Shown in pieces: positions 36,238 to 48,654 of a stretch of DNA of 64,000 nucleotides. The stretch is from Bryum argenteum. Its lineage: Eukaryota; Streptophyta; Bryopsida; Bryales; Bryaceae. The position numbers and the translations under genes were made by a program. Location: NCBI GenBank assembly GCA_037043015.1, contig CM073323.1, positions 3,658,001 through 3,722,000 on the forward strand, given 5' to 3'. The notes beneath the pieces are model-generated. The model made no database searches and was not told the origin of the DNA. It saw nothing but the letters and a program-made list of their open reading frames with translations. Positions within the stretch are counted from its first letter, which is position 1. Each line of letters opens with the position of its first letter.

Positions 36238-38794
36238 TTAAAGTCATTTTGTATCCTTGGGTGATGAAACGTGAGAATTATGAGTAAGAGTATGGTTGTG
36301 ACTTGTGAGCATCTCAAATTGAATTCAACATTGAACTTTCTAATTGGATGAAATGGGCTTGAGAACTCAACATTAACTTGAAAAGTCCGGACTTGAGTAT
36401 GCATGTCTTACCAAATTCACCTTGTATGTAACAAGTTGTGTCATAATAAATCATGCTTTGACCCTTTTATCATGTTGACAAGAAACAATAAAAGGATTCT
36501 TCTACAATTCTGGACATTAACTCTTCAATGCGCAAATTGTAGAAAAGCTACATTGTGGATGGAAGGCAACAACTTTGAAGAGCCATAACTTCTTCACCCG
36601 AGGTCCTTTTGGGATGAAATCACATGGAGTGGATAAAATCACTTGGAGGAGGTCCCAAATCAAGTTAAGTTTGTAAGGTGTGACTTGTAGGCCCATCATT
36701 CATAAGACAATGTAAAAAAATGTGACGTCCACAAAGACAAGAAAGAAATCAATTTCTTGTCATTCTCGTTGTGCCTTCTCTCTTGTGACGATTTGCATAA
36801 GTCTCTGATAAGACAAGTCACTTTTATCAAATGGATCACTTGAGACAATGTCTTTACCTTTGTATTTCTCACCTGAAATAGAAGACCATGTAACGTTAGT
36901 TAAAACATCAACTTTAACATTTTGACACTAGAGCAAGAACCGCGACTATTCACCTTTCACGCTCATGTCTACTAGTGCATAATTTTTTTTATAGAATGAT
37001 GACATGAACTTTAGTGAGGGCAATTCTTGTTTTTGGATTTTCCAAGCATAGGGCATGTTTTACCATTGCAAGCCAATTATGTGATATTGAACAAAGTTTT
37101 TCATGAATTTTGTTTTTATAACCATAATCTTGAGGTGATCCTTTAGTAACTTTATAGCTGAAAGTTTTTTGATCCAAATACTCTTGCTATTGGTTTTGCA
37201 AATATGTTTTGTCAATAAAAAAAGTGAGAGCACAGATGTTATTGAAGGAGCTATATCTCCTTCATCCATCGTTCGATTTCAACTTTATGTATTGGGATGG
37301 CTTTCGATTAGAGTCTATTCATAGTGGTCAAAATTTTGACAAGATGGAAGATGTTCAAAGGATGAGGTATGATTTTAAGTGCAAAGGGTCACTTGTAAGG
37401 ACAAGTTTTCCTTTGTAACTTTTTCGGCAAGTTTCATCATTGTAAGCCTAAATTTTGAGTTTTTTTTTTAATTTTTATTTGTTGGATTATTTCTGTTCGG
37501 GCAACGGATGCTATCAATATGGTTACCTTAATTTCCATCTCTACTAATTCATTTCAAAATGTGTTTTTGGCTAAAAATAAGCACAATTCAACAAGTTTCT
37601 CAAAACTAGACTATGATGTCTTTTCTTACCTTTAAAATTATAAACACTTTATCCTTCTTCAGATTTCCCATACTAATGTTCCAATGAACTATATAGAACC
37701 AATAAGCATGTATGCCATATACTCCCAACATCTTACATTGACATGCTAAATTAACTACATAAAACAAAACTTCATTTGGCACTCTACTCCAACAATCTTG
37801 TCAAAAACAAACATCAATTAGGGAAATGAAATGGCCCATTGACTATCATCCACAATGACTAAATTTGAAGTCGTAAGCCTTGAAGGGTTGAGTGGGTCTT
37901 TTAACTAATTTCTATGAAATCTTATCCCCCAAAGGTTGAATCTGTTGTTATGAAAAACCAATGCTACTTTTGAAAGCTCTCCAAAGTCAAAATCTATATT
38001 CCAAAAAACATGAAAAAAAGAGAGATTACAAGTTTGAAGGGTCATGGGTCTCAATGCCATTCATACAGCTACATTTGAATTCATGTTTCATCTATACATT
38101 CATTCAAATATAGAAAGAGCAAGATTTGTGTCTAAGATTTGTGCCAAAGGGCAATTTACTCTCCAAAAAGTTTATGTATCTACATCAAATGATATGCCTA
38201 TGTTACACAAGTTTCCACAACTAGAATATAGAGATACTCACCAAAAAAAGTAAATCTCAAATGGCAATCTGAACCAATTTGAAATGGCATATGGTCACGT
38301 AATAAATATCACAGGTTTTGGAGATACGCTATCTTGGCGCTTTATAATGAAGGGAGAAAAACACGGCTAACAAATATACAAGTGTTCACCCAATCATAAA
38401 ATATCCAAACATCGGATTGGTAACATTTTTGAACCACTGAGACGACCGTATTGCTAAATCTCACGAATACGGAATATGGGTTTTGGGCAGGCTTTGGTTT
38501 ATATTGGATTTATATAGTGATAGGAATATTCCGTAGATGCTATGCTTCACATGAGTTTATTAACTATCTACATATTAACATCAGTTAACGAGGTTTAGTA
38601 AAAGCGCATGGATTGTGAAATAAAAATTGCAAGATTGCCAATAACGAAGAGATTAATTTCATACTCTGGATTTCATGTCCAGTTATTCGTTTGAATACAG
38701 AATGTTTGCTTTGTGATGAAGCAATGTCCTATTCACTAGCTAGCATGAAAACTGTGGTGGATTCAAAGTTTGATGTCTAAAACTGTTCACTCTC

Positions 38795-39733
38795 CTAACT
38801 CCATACTTGTTCGGTGTCCATGACAGCACCTCCTGTTGAATCACCACCATTGCCTTCATTCATATTTTCATCCATCTCCAAAAATTCTTGCAAAAAAGTG
38901 TCAAACTCTTCTTGTGTAATTTCTTCATTAGAGAGCTCTTGAATTGGCTCTTGAGGCATTCCTTCCTCTAGTTGTTGAGTGAAGGACATGGGGTCTTCAC
39001 TCTCATTCCATGGTGTTGTGTGTTGATTGAAGTTCTCATCTACATAACATGCATGAACTTCATTTAAGAGCTCTACTTGCTCTCCACACTCTAATTCATT
39101 CTCTAGCACTTGAGCATAGTCCAAGTCTTGGTGGGTGAAGACACTCTCATCACATGGAATTGGTGCATTAACATGGTTCCAATTTTGTTGCATGGGTTCT
39201 TGAGCTTCATTGGGGAGCTCTACTTGCTCTCCACACTCTAATTCATTCTCTAGTTGTTCAGCAAAGTCCATGTCTTGGTGGCTCAAAACACTCTCATCAC
39301 ATGATGTGTTGCAAGATGGAGTTGGAGCCGTTTTGCCCTTTCTTGTGGAGGTGTTCTCCAACCACACTTGATTGTCTTGCATGAGCAAGCGGGTTTGGAA
39401 TTGGCGGCTACAAGCCATGCATTTGAAGCGCGGTTGCAAGGGGTGGTTGTTGTTGTAGTATTTGAATGTGGCGTTGTTTGCCACATTACAATGGGGGCAT
39501 TGTTTGTACAAGCCTTGCAACTCTAGGGGATCCTCATTGCGTTTTTTGAGGTAGGTCTTGCCTTTGGAGCGGCCACATGAGCTCCATGAAAAGAGTTTGT
39601 TGCAATTGCAACACTTGAAGCGTGGTTGATCCTTCTTGTTGTTGTTGAAGTACTTGAAGATGTGAAGAGAGGACACATGCCCACAAAAGTAGCATTGTGT
39701 GAGCAAGGACATATCGACCTCCATGTCACCCAT
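38795..39733 (-). CDS. Tandem Dof-like zinc-finger protein, intact copy (312 aa)
   Basis: A single uninterrupted frame runs from the ATG at 39733. Two zinc fingers resemble the plant Dof domain (C-x2-C-x21-C-x2-C with YYNN and QPRYFC). Finger 1 is C14-x2-C17-x23-C41-x2-C44 with FKYFNNN and QPRFKC. Finger 2 is C79-x2-C82-x22-C105-x2-C108 with FKYYNNN and QPRFKC. A basic linker (GRSKGKTYLKKRN) separates them. Residues 140-240 contain two imperfect repeats of about 50 residues (CDESV, then LENELECGEQVEL). The rest is acidic and glutamine-rich, like an activation domain. True Dof proteins have a single finger, so this is a distinct family. A TATA box and CT-rich leader precede it. The inferred role is a DNA-binding transcription factor. 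An element-borne regulatory or transposition protein is the alternative. Confidence 0.85.
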   Translation of the reverse strand: MGDMEVDMSLLTQCYFCGHVSSLHIFKYFNNNKKDQPRFKCCNCNKLFSWSSCGRSKGKTYLKKRNEDPLELQGLYKQCPHCNVANNATFKYYNNNHPLQPRFKCMACSRQFQTRLLMQDNQVWLENTSTRKGKTAPTPSCNTSCDESVLSHQDMDFAEQLENELECGEQVELPNEAQEPMQQNWNHVNAPIPCDESVFTHQDLDYAQVLENELECGEQVELLNEVHACYVDENFNQHTTPWNESEDPMSFTQQLEEGMPQEPIQELSNEEITQEEFDTFLQEFLEMDENMNEGNGGDSTGGAVMDTEQVWS

Positions 39734-39875
39734 AGTTGCTTGTTATCTAGAGAGTGAAGCAAATAATGAGTAGCAAATAGGCACAAAAGGGCCAGAGGAT
39801 GTGAGAGAGGAGGAGAGCGGAGGTTGAGGGAAGGAGGGCGAGTTGTAATGAAATTGTAAATGGCCTGGGGTGTTT

Positions 39876-39883
39876 CTTATATA
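39876..39883 (-). promoter_or_regulatory. TATA box of Dof-like gene copy 2
   Basis: TATATAAG on the minus strand, about 143 bp upstream of the ATG at 39733, is conserved with the other two copies. Confidence 0.6.
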
Positions 39884-39961
39884 CTCTGTAAACGCATAAC
39901 TCACTGCGACTTAAGTGCAGCTTGGCAAACTTGGAGCACCGCAGGCTACGTGGTCAACGCT

Positions 39962-40100
39962 TTTAAACTCTTTCAATGGTTACAGCACTTCGAGGTGCCC
40001 TCACGTGGCGCGAGTTCGAAACCATTCCGATATAGACTTCAAGGCTGGTTATTCATCGCAGGGTCCTCCCGGCGAGGCCTTTTTTTTACAGGGTGATCCT
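39962..40100 (+). mobile_element. tRNA-derived SINE-like sequence
   Basis: An A-box-like D-arm (TCAATGGTTACAGCAC) is followed by GAGTTCGAAACC, close to the B box, at 40012-40023. The sequence ends near a T8 run (40079-40088). It starts just where repeat unit copies 1 and 2 stop matching. The stretch 40100-40960 that follows is AT-rich, with no gene seen. A GGGGTTAA near 40435-40442 may be the end of another decayed TTAA element. Confidence 0.4.
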
Positions 40101-41525
40101 CGTAGTGCTAGGTGTATGTGGTAAAATTTGCAAAGCCAAATTTCAGTTTTCGAACCTTCATTTGAAAATTTTATGTTTCAATTCAAAAGAGGGCAGAATT
40201 TTAAATGAATGATGTTTTTTTAATTTTTTTGATGTTACAGTTTTCCACATGGTAAAGATCCAACGGTCAAATCTTGGAACAGTAACTAGAGATATTCTTA
40301 GATGCAAGATCTTACTTGAGAGGCAATTGGTGCTCACCCATGCGGGTGCTTAGAGGTAGAAAATTTGAGTTTTGAGGTTTTAAGCTCCTATAGAATTTTA
40401 AGCTTTCAAGTTCTCAAAAACACACTTGGTAGGTTAGGGGTTAACCTGAATATCATCAACTTTGTAGTTTGTACGTTCTTTATTTGAATACTTTTGATAT
40501 TGGACTTGCAATGATGTTTTTGAGGTGAATGAGCTCAAATATACCTCGTTATGGAGGAAATTTACTTCTTCATCCACCATTGGAACTCAACTTTGTTGAT
40601 TGAGTTTCATTCAAATTTTAGTTTAGTTCTGTAGTAGAAATCCTAATTGCATCAAGGAAATAAGGAAAGATGGCATGCATTGTAGTAAAATGGGTCTAGT
40701 TTTTTTCCTTGGTGGATTTAGGAGCAATGTTTTACCATTGCAAAGGTAATATTTGAATCTAGAATTTTTTTCTGATAATTTATCTTATATATGGGTGTTA
40801 TTGAGGTTAAGATGAACAACTTCCAAAATAATGATTATTCATTGTAACAAGTTCATTGGCTGCACTCCTACTTCAACCTGAAAATGATGGAGTTTTTTGT
40901 TGGATTTTGAGTACTTCTCTCTATGTTACATAATGTTTGGTCGATATTGAGAACCTCTTGGATTAACCCTTAAAGGACGAGGGGTACGGTGGGGGGCAGC
41001 TGAGGGCGTATGTGAGGGGGAAATACGGGCTCGGGGCAGCGAGATTGCCGTATCCACAAGACGCCCATGTCGGGCCTTCTTCGCGGGGCGGGCCGCCGGT
41101 GAGACGCGCAGCGAGGCGCTGGCCGGTAGGGAGGTTGACGGGTCGGAGGTAAGCCCGTCGCAGGGAGACCGGGTCCAGCGAGGTGGCTCGTTCGAGCGGG
41201 AGCGGGGAACGACCGTTATAAACGGTTCCCACAAATGAGTACCTTGGGCGCCGGGGTAAACTGCAGCAAAGAAGACAGATCGAATTTGAGCCAAAGATCG
41301 AATCGGGGGGCAAGGCCTGGAGGTGCCACAATACCGTAGTGCATACCATAGGAATATTTGAACCCATGCAAACAATGTTTATACAATAAAATCACATGTA
41401 TTATGCCAATAACTCCCATATGCTCAAAAAAAAATTGAGATTGGTAAAATGAAAGGTGCTTTATTATAAATTTGTCAATTGAAACATAAAATAAATGACA
41501 TAGATGGATCAATACTTCAAATAAT

Positions 41526-43170
41526 TCACGGGTTAGAGTGGTGAATCACAAAACATTCACCCATGCAAACCGACACGTTACAAGTGGGACAATACCATTG
41601 ACGCTTTTTTTTGCAAACCACACATACGCGGCGTAACGAAGCCTTCGTGCCCTTCCACGCCATGGTGTAGTGTAATTTCCGGGATTCGAACAAGCGCGTT
41701 GGGCATGCATGTTGCTTTCTCTACGGGCACCTCGGTCAACATGTTAGCAATTTCCACATAGAATTGCAAATGAGAAATAGGTTTAGATCCTCTACTCACC
41801 ATTGCTTTCTTGTACAAAATCCATGCATTCAAAAACGATTGATCTAAAATGTGGAAAAAAATTTTATGCCACCACTTATGATCCCTTCTTTGCAAACTAT
41901 AATAACCCCTCAATTGGTCATGCACATCAACGCCCCGCATGTGCTCTTGATAATGCAACAACACCGGGGACGCCGGAATTTCAATATTCCCCCCTATATG
42001 CCAACGGGTTATAAACAATGCTTTAGAGCTATCTACCGGGCTACACGCCGTTGAGAGCAAGGAAACGGGTTTGTTATCGTACCATGTAACGGCGCACATC
42101 CTCCCGCTCGCATGGACACGATACCAAAGTTGTCCACGAGATCCCCCGGACGGTGAGTTTGTAAGCACTTGCGGCCACCCAATGCGGTTGGTCCTACATG
42201 TTCCTGTCGCAAATATCCCACGCTCCAACAACGTCCAAAACAAACTAGGTGAAGTAAAAAAATTGTCGCATGTGACAATATGCTCCTTACCTTCTAAACC
42301 GGCCATGAGGTTTAGCACAACCCGGCCACCGACGTTGCCCTCTTCAACGGAATCCGACGCCCCGCAATATATCTCTATTCTTTGAACATATTTAGACTCA
42401 CAATTTGCTAAGCACCACATTTTTAGGCCGTATTGTGTCGGCTTAGCTTTCATGTATTGTCGGATTGGAGCGTACTTACCCGTATATTTTATCATCATTT
42501 CATCGACACATACGTTTTGTTCCGGATCATAATACATAGAGCATAATTTATTATGTTTTTTTACTAACCACTCGGTTTTTGCTAGTTTGTTGTAATTCGG
42601 GTGGGATTTATCCATAATTACATTATTATTATCTACTAAGTGTAAACACCTCATAATATCTTCAAATCTATCTCTAGTCATGCATCTTCTAATTCTTTCG
42701 GTCAAAAATAAATCATCCCATGAGCCCGACCAATGTAATCTAACACTTGGTACCTTCTTAGTGGCCATTAGCATCAAAATTCCAAAACACCTTAGAAGCT
42801 CTTTTACCGTCAATGGGACCCACTTTTCTCCACCCCGGGTCTTACCTTCTCCGTTGGTTGAAGCCGCATACAAATTGGACATTCTCACGATTTTCAACAA
42901 CACATTGTTAGGCCAAAACAACATAAGAAAGTCTAGTGGATTATTACACATGGGCAAGGGATTTACCAACCCTTGATTACTTCCACTCCAAATTGGCGGA
43001 AGAATATCTACACTTGGAGAATTCCACATCCCGGGGGCAAACCGCTCACTTACCGGTAAGTTGGAGAATTCGGTGAATGAAAGATTACAATCCAAGCCTA
43101 ATTCTTGTGTCACATTAGTAGAATTGATAAACCATTTTTTAGAGTTAGGTGTCAATTCCATGTTATCCAA
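41526..43170 (-). pseudogene. piggyBac (DDE_Tnp_1_7) transposase, one frameshift before the C-terminal zinc domain
   Basis: The main frame (43170-41578, 530 codons) is a piggyBac transposase, which cuts and pastes DNA at TTAA. The three catalytic aspartates are present: D223 in CVDEMMIKYTGKY, D302 in VTCDNFFTS, and D415 in MRGVDVHDQLRGYYS. The spacings of 79 and 113 compare with 78 and 101 in insect piggyBac. The cysteine-rich C-terminal domain (CVVCKKKRQWYCPTC, then CMGECFVIHHSNP, ending at 41526) lies in a neighbouring frame, so a single frameshift near 41640-41660 separates it from the catalytic core. The frame is also open above the first ATG back to a TGA at 43270. Apart from these the gene looks well kept, implying recent activity. 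Confidence 0.85.
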
Positions 43171-43269
43171 CTTATCTATGTCACTAGAAATATAAGAATT
43201 TTCACCGGGAATATATGTGCAATCACTAGATTCATTATTAGAGGGACTTGGGGTCCTAAGGTTACAACC

Positions 43270-43770
43270 TCAAAGTTGAACCTCACTAATTCTTCCTGCA
43301 TCCACATTTTCATCAACTAAGTTGACAACAGCTTCGGGAACATTGAATGTTCCCCATGGTCCAAACAACATAACTCTAAACATGTCTATTGCAAGAATGG
43401 GATCAAAAAACTCACCCACAATTGTACCCCAAAACATATTCAATGACATGGCCTCACTATCCAAGGGAATCACCAAATCACATAACTCACTTCTAGGCAC
43501 AATACATGAACGTCCCAAGCATCCTAAATCATACAATGGTGTGAGCAAATCTTTGTGAATGTCGCTTCTCAATGTCACATTTCTAGTACTAGTAGGAACA
43601 CTAGAACTAGCCCACATTTGCTCAAAGTTGCTTGAAGCTATGGAATCTAGATGGCAAATTTCCTCATCTCTAAGAGCTTGTAGGAGAAGATCCATCGGCG
43701 CTTCTTCTTCACCCTGCACCAAACCACATGCATGGGCATTAGGATTCTCAAGGCAAGAACCCATAGCCAA
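43270..43770 (-). other. Open frame upstream of the piggyBac transposase, same frame, one stop between
   Basis: A 166-codon frame (MAMGSCLENPNAHACG at the start) ends at TGA (43270-43272). The next 33 codons lead, in the same frame, into the transposase ATG with an acidic Ser/Asn-rich stretch (PSPSNNESSD). The frame may be the N-terminal part of the transposase, closed by one stop, or may be joined to it by splicing. The residues are not recognisable on their own. The AT-rich 43870-44720 beyond holds no gene that I can see. Confidence 0.4.
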
Positions 43771-44723
43771 CGGTGTTGAAGGTTTTTAAAAAGATTGAAA
43801 TAAAGTTTTAAATATAAAAATCGATACAAGCCAAGATTGTCCTTGGAACACAAGACTCTCCAATGCCTTAGCATTTAGTTTTTAGACAATGTATCACTCT
43901 TTCCCCTTTCAACCATTTTCTATTTTCCAGATTTCTTTTAGGAAACGAGTCTATGCGTACACTCTCACGTGGAGTGGTTACAATTTGGACTTTAGCAATT
44001 TGATGCAAGCCAAGAATTGTAATTTCAAGTTACATGTTGAGAGCTAAAAACAACTATTGTTATTTGAAAAGGTGGGCACCCCTCGACATTTCATTGGAAG
44101 TTTTCAAATATTGAAGTGGACCTTGTTAGAGCAAGCTTCTACTACTATTCCATTCTTGTTTGGTTCCAAATTGTTGTCATAAGTTGCTAGAATGTCCATT
44201 ATACATTGTAGTTTTGAGACGCTCTTAATTTTGAAAAATCATCATTAAATTGATTATGACATTTTAAAAATGGTGATTGGAATCAATGTATCCTTTGATC
44301 AATAACATGAATAGGTGAACCGTAATCTTATAACTAAAAGTTTGAGATTCTAAATATTCACAACAATCTCTTCAATCTTGTATTGAGAGGTTTTTGAAGG
44401 CTTTAAAGTGGATCAAAAGGGCTAACATAGTCATATGTAAATTCAGAAAAGCTCAATTAACCATTTTGTCATAGATCATGATTTTAAAAAGTTCTACAAC
44501 TTAGTTTAGTGTATTCTCAGAAATAAAAAATACGCATTAGAAGTTTGAAAAATCAATGAATTCATAATAATTTAGAAACATTAATTTTGATTACTTACAT
44601 ATGTCTTCAAACAAAACATAACAAAACAAAGAAAAAAAACAAAAAAAAAACGGCTAGCAGAGAATGCATTATCTTCGAGTAGTTCATCTGTGCTCACACA
44701 ACAGTTTCAATGGGCTTGCGTAA

Positions 44724-45085
44724 CCCTTAAACGCCCAAGCAAGCCCGAGGGGCATGATTCCAACAGAATCTTCCCTGTAGCTCTCACTGTACTCAACATT
44801 TCACTCATATTTTGATGTCAAACTGGTCACCTTCTTCTGATGCATTCAAAAAGTGAAATTTCACAATTCAAATCACAATTTGTATGAATGATTTTGTGCT
44901 TTGAAAGGATTGTGGTAGGTAGGTTGGGGTGGTACATAACCTTGTAGGAGGTTGCAAGCTCATCATTGATTGGCCTATTCATGATGCCCAAGTTCAAAAA
45001 GTGCACTATTCATGATGCCCAAGTCCAAAAGATGTTGTGATCCAATTTTGGGCTGCCCGTTTCAGACCCCATGGGCGTTTAAGGG
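44724..45085. mobile_element. piggyBac-type short element, 362 bp
   Basis: The ends are CCCTTAAACGCCC and GGGCGTTTAAGGG. The right flank is TTAA; the left flank is GTAA, a decayed TTAA. The same 362-bp element lies inverted at 56538-56899. There is no coding content. Confidence 0.8.
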
Positions 45086-45639
45086 TTAAATGCCATGCCG
45101 ATCAACTCAAAAACATATAATTATGCTTTTCTATCAAAAAACAATTATTTTTCAGCATTGCCGATATATTGCCCATGTCGTAATTTGAGACAATATGTTG
45201 TTTGCAAGTCTTTCTATTATTGTTTGTTCAATATTAGATAGAATTTAATAAATAGTTGGTTGTCAAAATCATTGTTCTTTACTCATTTATCTATGTTTGG
45301 GAAATTTCTTGCAATATCCATGAGATAATAAATGTTTTTTTTTTATCGTATCTTATAATTTGTTTCTCAAGAAATCGTATAGGGCCTTTATATGGGGTTT
45401 CCTTCATATAAGGCCATTCATCCTTTTAGAAGTAGTACGGTGTAGAGTGTGCAAACTCATGTGGCAATGTTGCATTGTAATAATCTTCATCTTTGCCTTT
45501 TTTGACCAGTTCATCAGCTTTTTCATTTCCAACCTACCACCCCTTCCTAATTTCTTAAAGTTCTATCACACTATTGCTAATATACGAATGCCTCCTCTCT
45601 TTGAATGGCTCCTCTCTACCACTACAAGACATGGGTAGT

Positions 45640-46010
45640 CATTGGATACGTGAAAAAGCGGGATATGGAATATACAATGAATCCAAAAGCATCGAACTAG
45701 CCAAGAGACTTCCCGGTTCTCAAAATATATTTAAAGCTGAAATAATGGCGATACACACTACACTTAAAAGCAACACCAATGAATATTCTAATGAACGTGC
45801 ACACACATTTAGTGTCTTCCTAAATGGTTTAGAAAATATAATCAAAACACCCTCTCATATGGCAACCACCCACATGAAATCATTTTACAAGACATGGCCA
45901 CTCTTTTACAACAAACAATATAACGGAAAAATCTACACAAATTACACACACATGCGAAAATAAATGTAGTTTGCAGAAATACTATCAATATAATACGTAA
46001 GTGTATTCCA
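45640..46010 (+). mobile_element. LINE fragment: RNase H domain
   Basis: The frame reads AGYGIYNESKSIELAKRLPG, then NIFKAEIMAIHTTLKSN and FLNGLENI. This is the pattern of the RNase H domain at the end of plant and fungal LINE polyproteins (GxGIY...RLPG...AEl.AI...L, then the second catalytic aspartate region). In that last place this copy has LNGLENI where SDSLxxI is usual. No reverse transcriptase is seen upstream, so the fragment is a 5'-truncated, dead copy. Confidence 0.6.
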
Positions 46011-46253
46011 TCCTTTACTTTGGAAGACACATTCATGGGCAGCCGAGGTGAAACATCTATTGCATTGTCGTAGCAGAATCGGGCAATGGTTCATGGCAGC
46101 TACCAAGGAGGCACCCAGGAATCTGTGGGGACCTCTCAAGTCCGTTTTTGATAATTTTGAATTCAAATTTGAGGTCTGCGACCCCAAGTTACCCTTCGAA
46201 GCCAACTCCTTGGCATTTAATGTCTATACATCAAAAATTAGGGGGCTCATTAA

Positions 46254-46860
46254 CCCCTAAATGGTTTGACTCATTTGTAGTAAAATGAACACATCCTCAA
46301 AAGCATTGTCATAGGTGGAGGTAAAAGTGTGTTATCCAAATCTCAACCGTACAATCTTGTCGTAGACATATTGAACATCATGTGGGTCAAATTTTGAGTC
46401 ATGAGGCTTCATAGATTGCGAGATCATAATGTATTAATACTCAAAAATGATCACATAATTTCATCATTTTCACTTTAAAGTGAAAATGCTACCATTAGAC
46501 TTATTGCAATGAAAAAGTCACCAATTAGAATGTTGTTCACCTTCATCTCAGTAGCATCCTTGAACAAAAAAAAACCATGAGAAAAATTTCTTTGTGCAAA
46601 TTATGGCCCTGCAATGGTGAAAACTGCCCTAAATTTTACAAAGGAAAAAATGTCTAAAACTAGGCTGCTGTCACTGAAATGCATGCCATTAATTCATACT
46701 TCATTGTATGGGTCTGAGATTTTTATGACATGAAATAGACTTGATTTGGGACCCAACCCAAGTGATTTCGTCCAAAACGGAGTCCGGATGAAGAAGTTAT
46801 GGCTCTCCAAAGTTTCTGTCATCCAATATGTCGATTTTCGACATTCGGCCCGCTTAAGGG
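46254..46860. mobile_element. piggyBac-type short element, 607 bp
   Basis: TTAA flanks (46250-46253 and 46861-46864) and ends CCCCTAAATGG and CCCGCTTAAGGG mark the element. Its inside is a diverged, internally shortened relative of the 972-bp element at 1662: both have CACTTTRAAGTGAAAAT and GTCCAAAACGGAGT-type blocks in the same order. No coding content. Confidence 0.8.
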
Positions 46861-47221
46861 TTAACTTAGCCCTCCTCCATCCTCCTTGGTAGCTGCTACG
46901 AACGCTTACCCAGCAGAATCTACGATATGGCAGATGGTATGTTCTATCTTGAGGTCATTGGAAGTTGTTTTTGCATCTTGTGTTATCTCTTGGCTTGTTC
47001 GCAGCAAATGGCACGGGAGGCCTGGTCGTGAAATCCTGGCGCTCGCAACCCACCTGCCACCAATTCGCTACATTAGTTGTTTTGCAAACTAGTTTCGTTG
47101 CTTCCCGGCGCACCTGTGCGCTTTTGTGAGCACTCTCGCCGCTGGGGGTTGTGTTGTTGCTTTCAGAGTAACGTGCTGGTGATTCCTGTCCTCAGCGCGG
47201 CCGCTTGAATTGTGGGTGTAA

Positions 47222-48654
<1,433 letters not shown>

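Larger units (their letters stand above)
33846..39962 (-). repeat. 6.1-kb repeat unit, copy 2 (carries an intact Dof-like gene)
   Basis: It is a direct repeat of 272-6352 at a distance of about 33.6 kb. It holds, on the minus strand: the Dof-like gene (38795-39733), the 972-bp piggyBac-type element (35266-36237), the inverted relic (about 36480-37400) and the coding-like exons (34084-34720). The short stretch TTAGGGTTTAGGGTTTA lies close to the left edge of both copies (33943-33959 and 367-383). Apart from these parts it is AT-rich and I see no further gene. Confidence 0.8.
40967..43770 (-). mobile_element. piggyBac transposon, one end recognised
   Basis: The left end is a TTAA (40963-40966) followed by CCCTTAAAGGACGAGGGG, the same type of end as the short TTAA elements nearby. 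Inside on the minus strand are the transposase gene and a further frame upstream of it. No matching right end was found between 43770 and 44720. The next outward-facing end (45085) belongs to a complete 362-bp short element, so the autonomous element is probably truncated on that side. A GC-rich patch at 40980-41260 is part of its 3' region; the two open frames there run antisense to nothing recognisable and are not called. Confidence 0.7.

Noticed and set aside
40963-41375. GC-rich open frames of 134-149 codons on the minus strand
   Set aside because: Two overlapping frames on one strand, no motif, inside the 3' end of the piggyBac element; best explained by base composition.
40967-45085. 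A complete 4.1-kb autonomous piggyBac element ending at 45085
   Set aside because: The end at 45085 pairs with 44724 as a complete 362-bp element that also exists alone at 56538-56899, so it need not be the missing right end of the autonomous copy.
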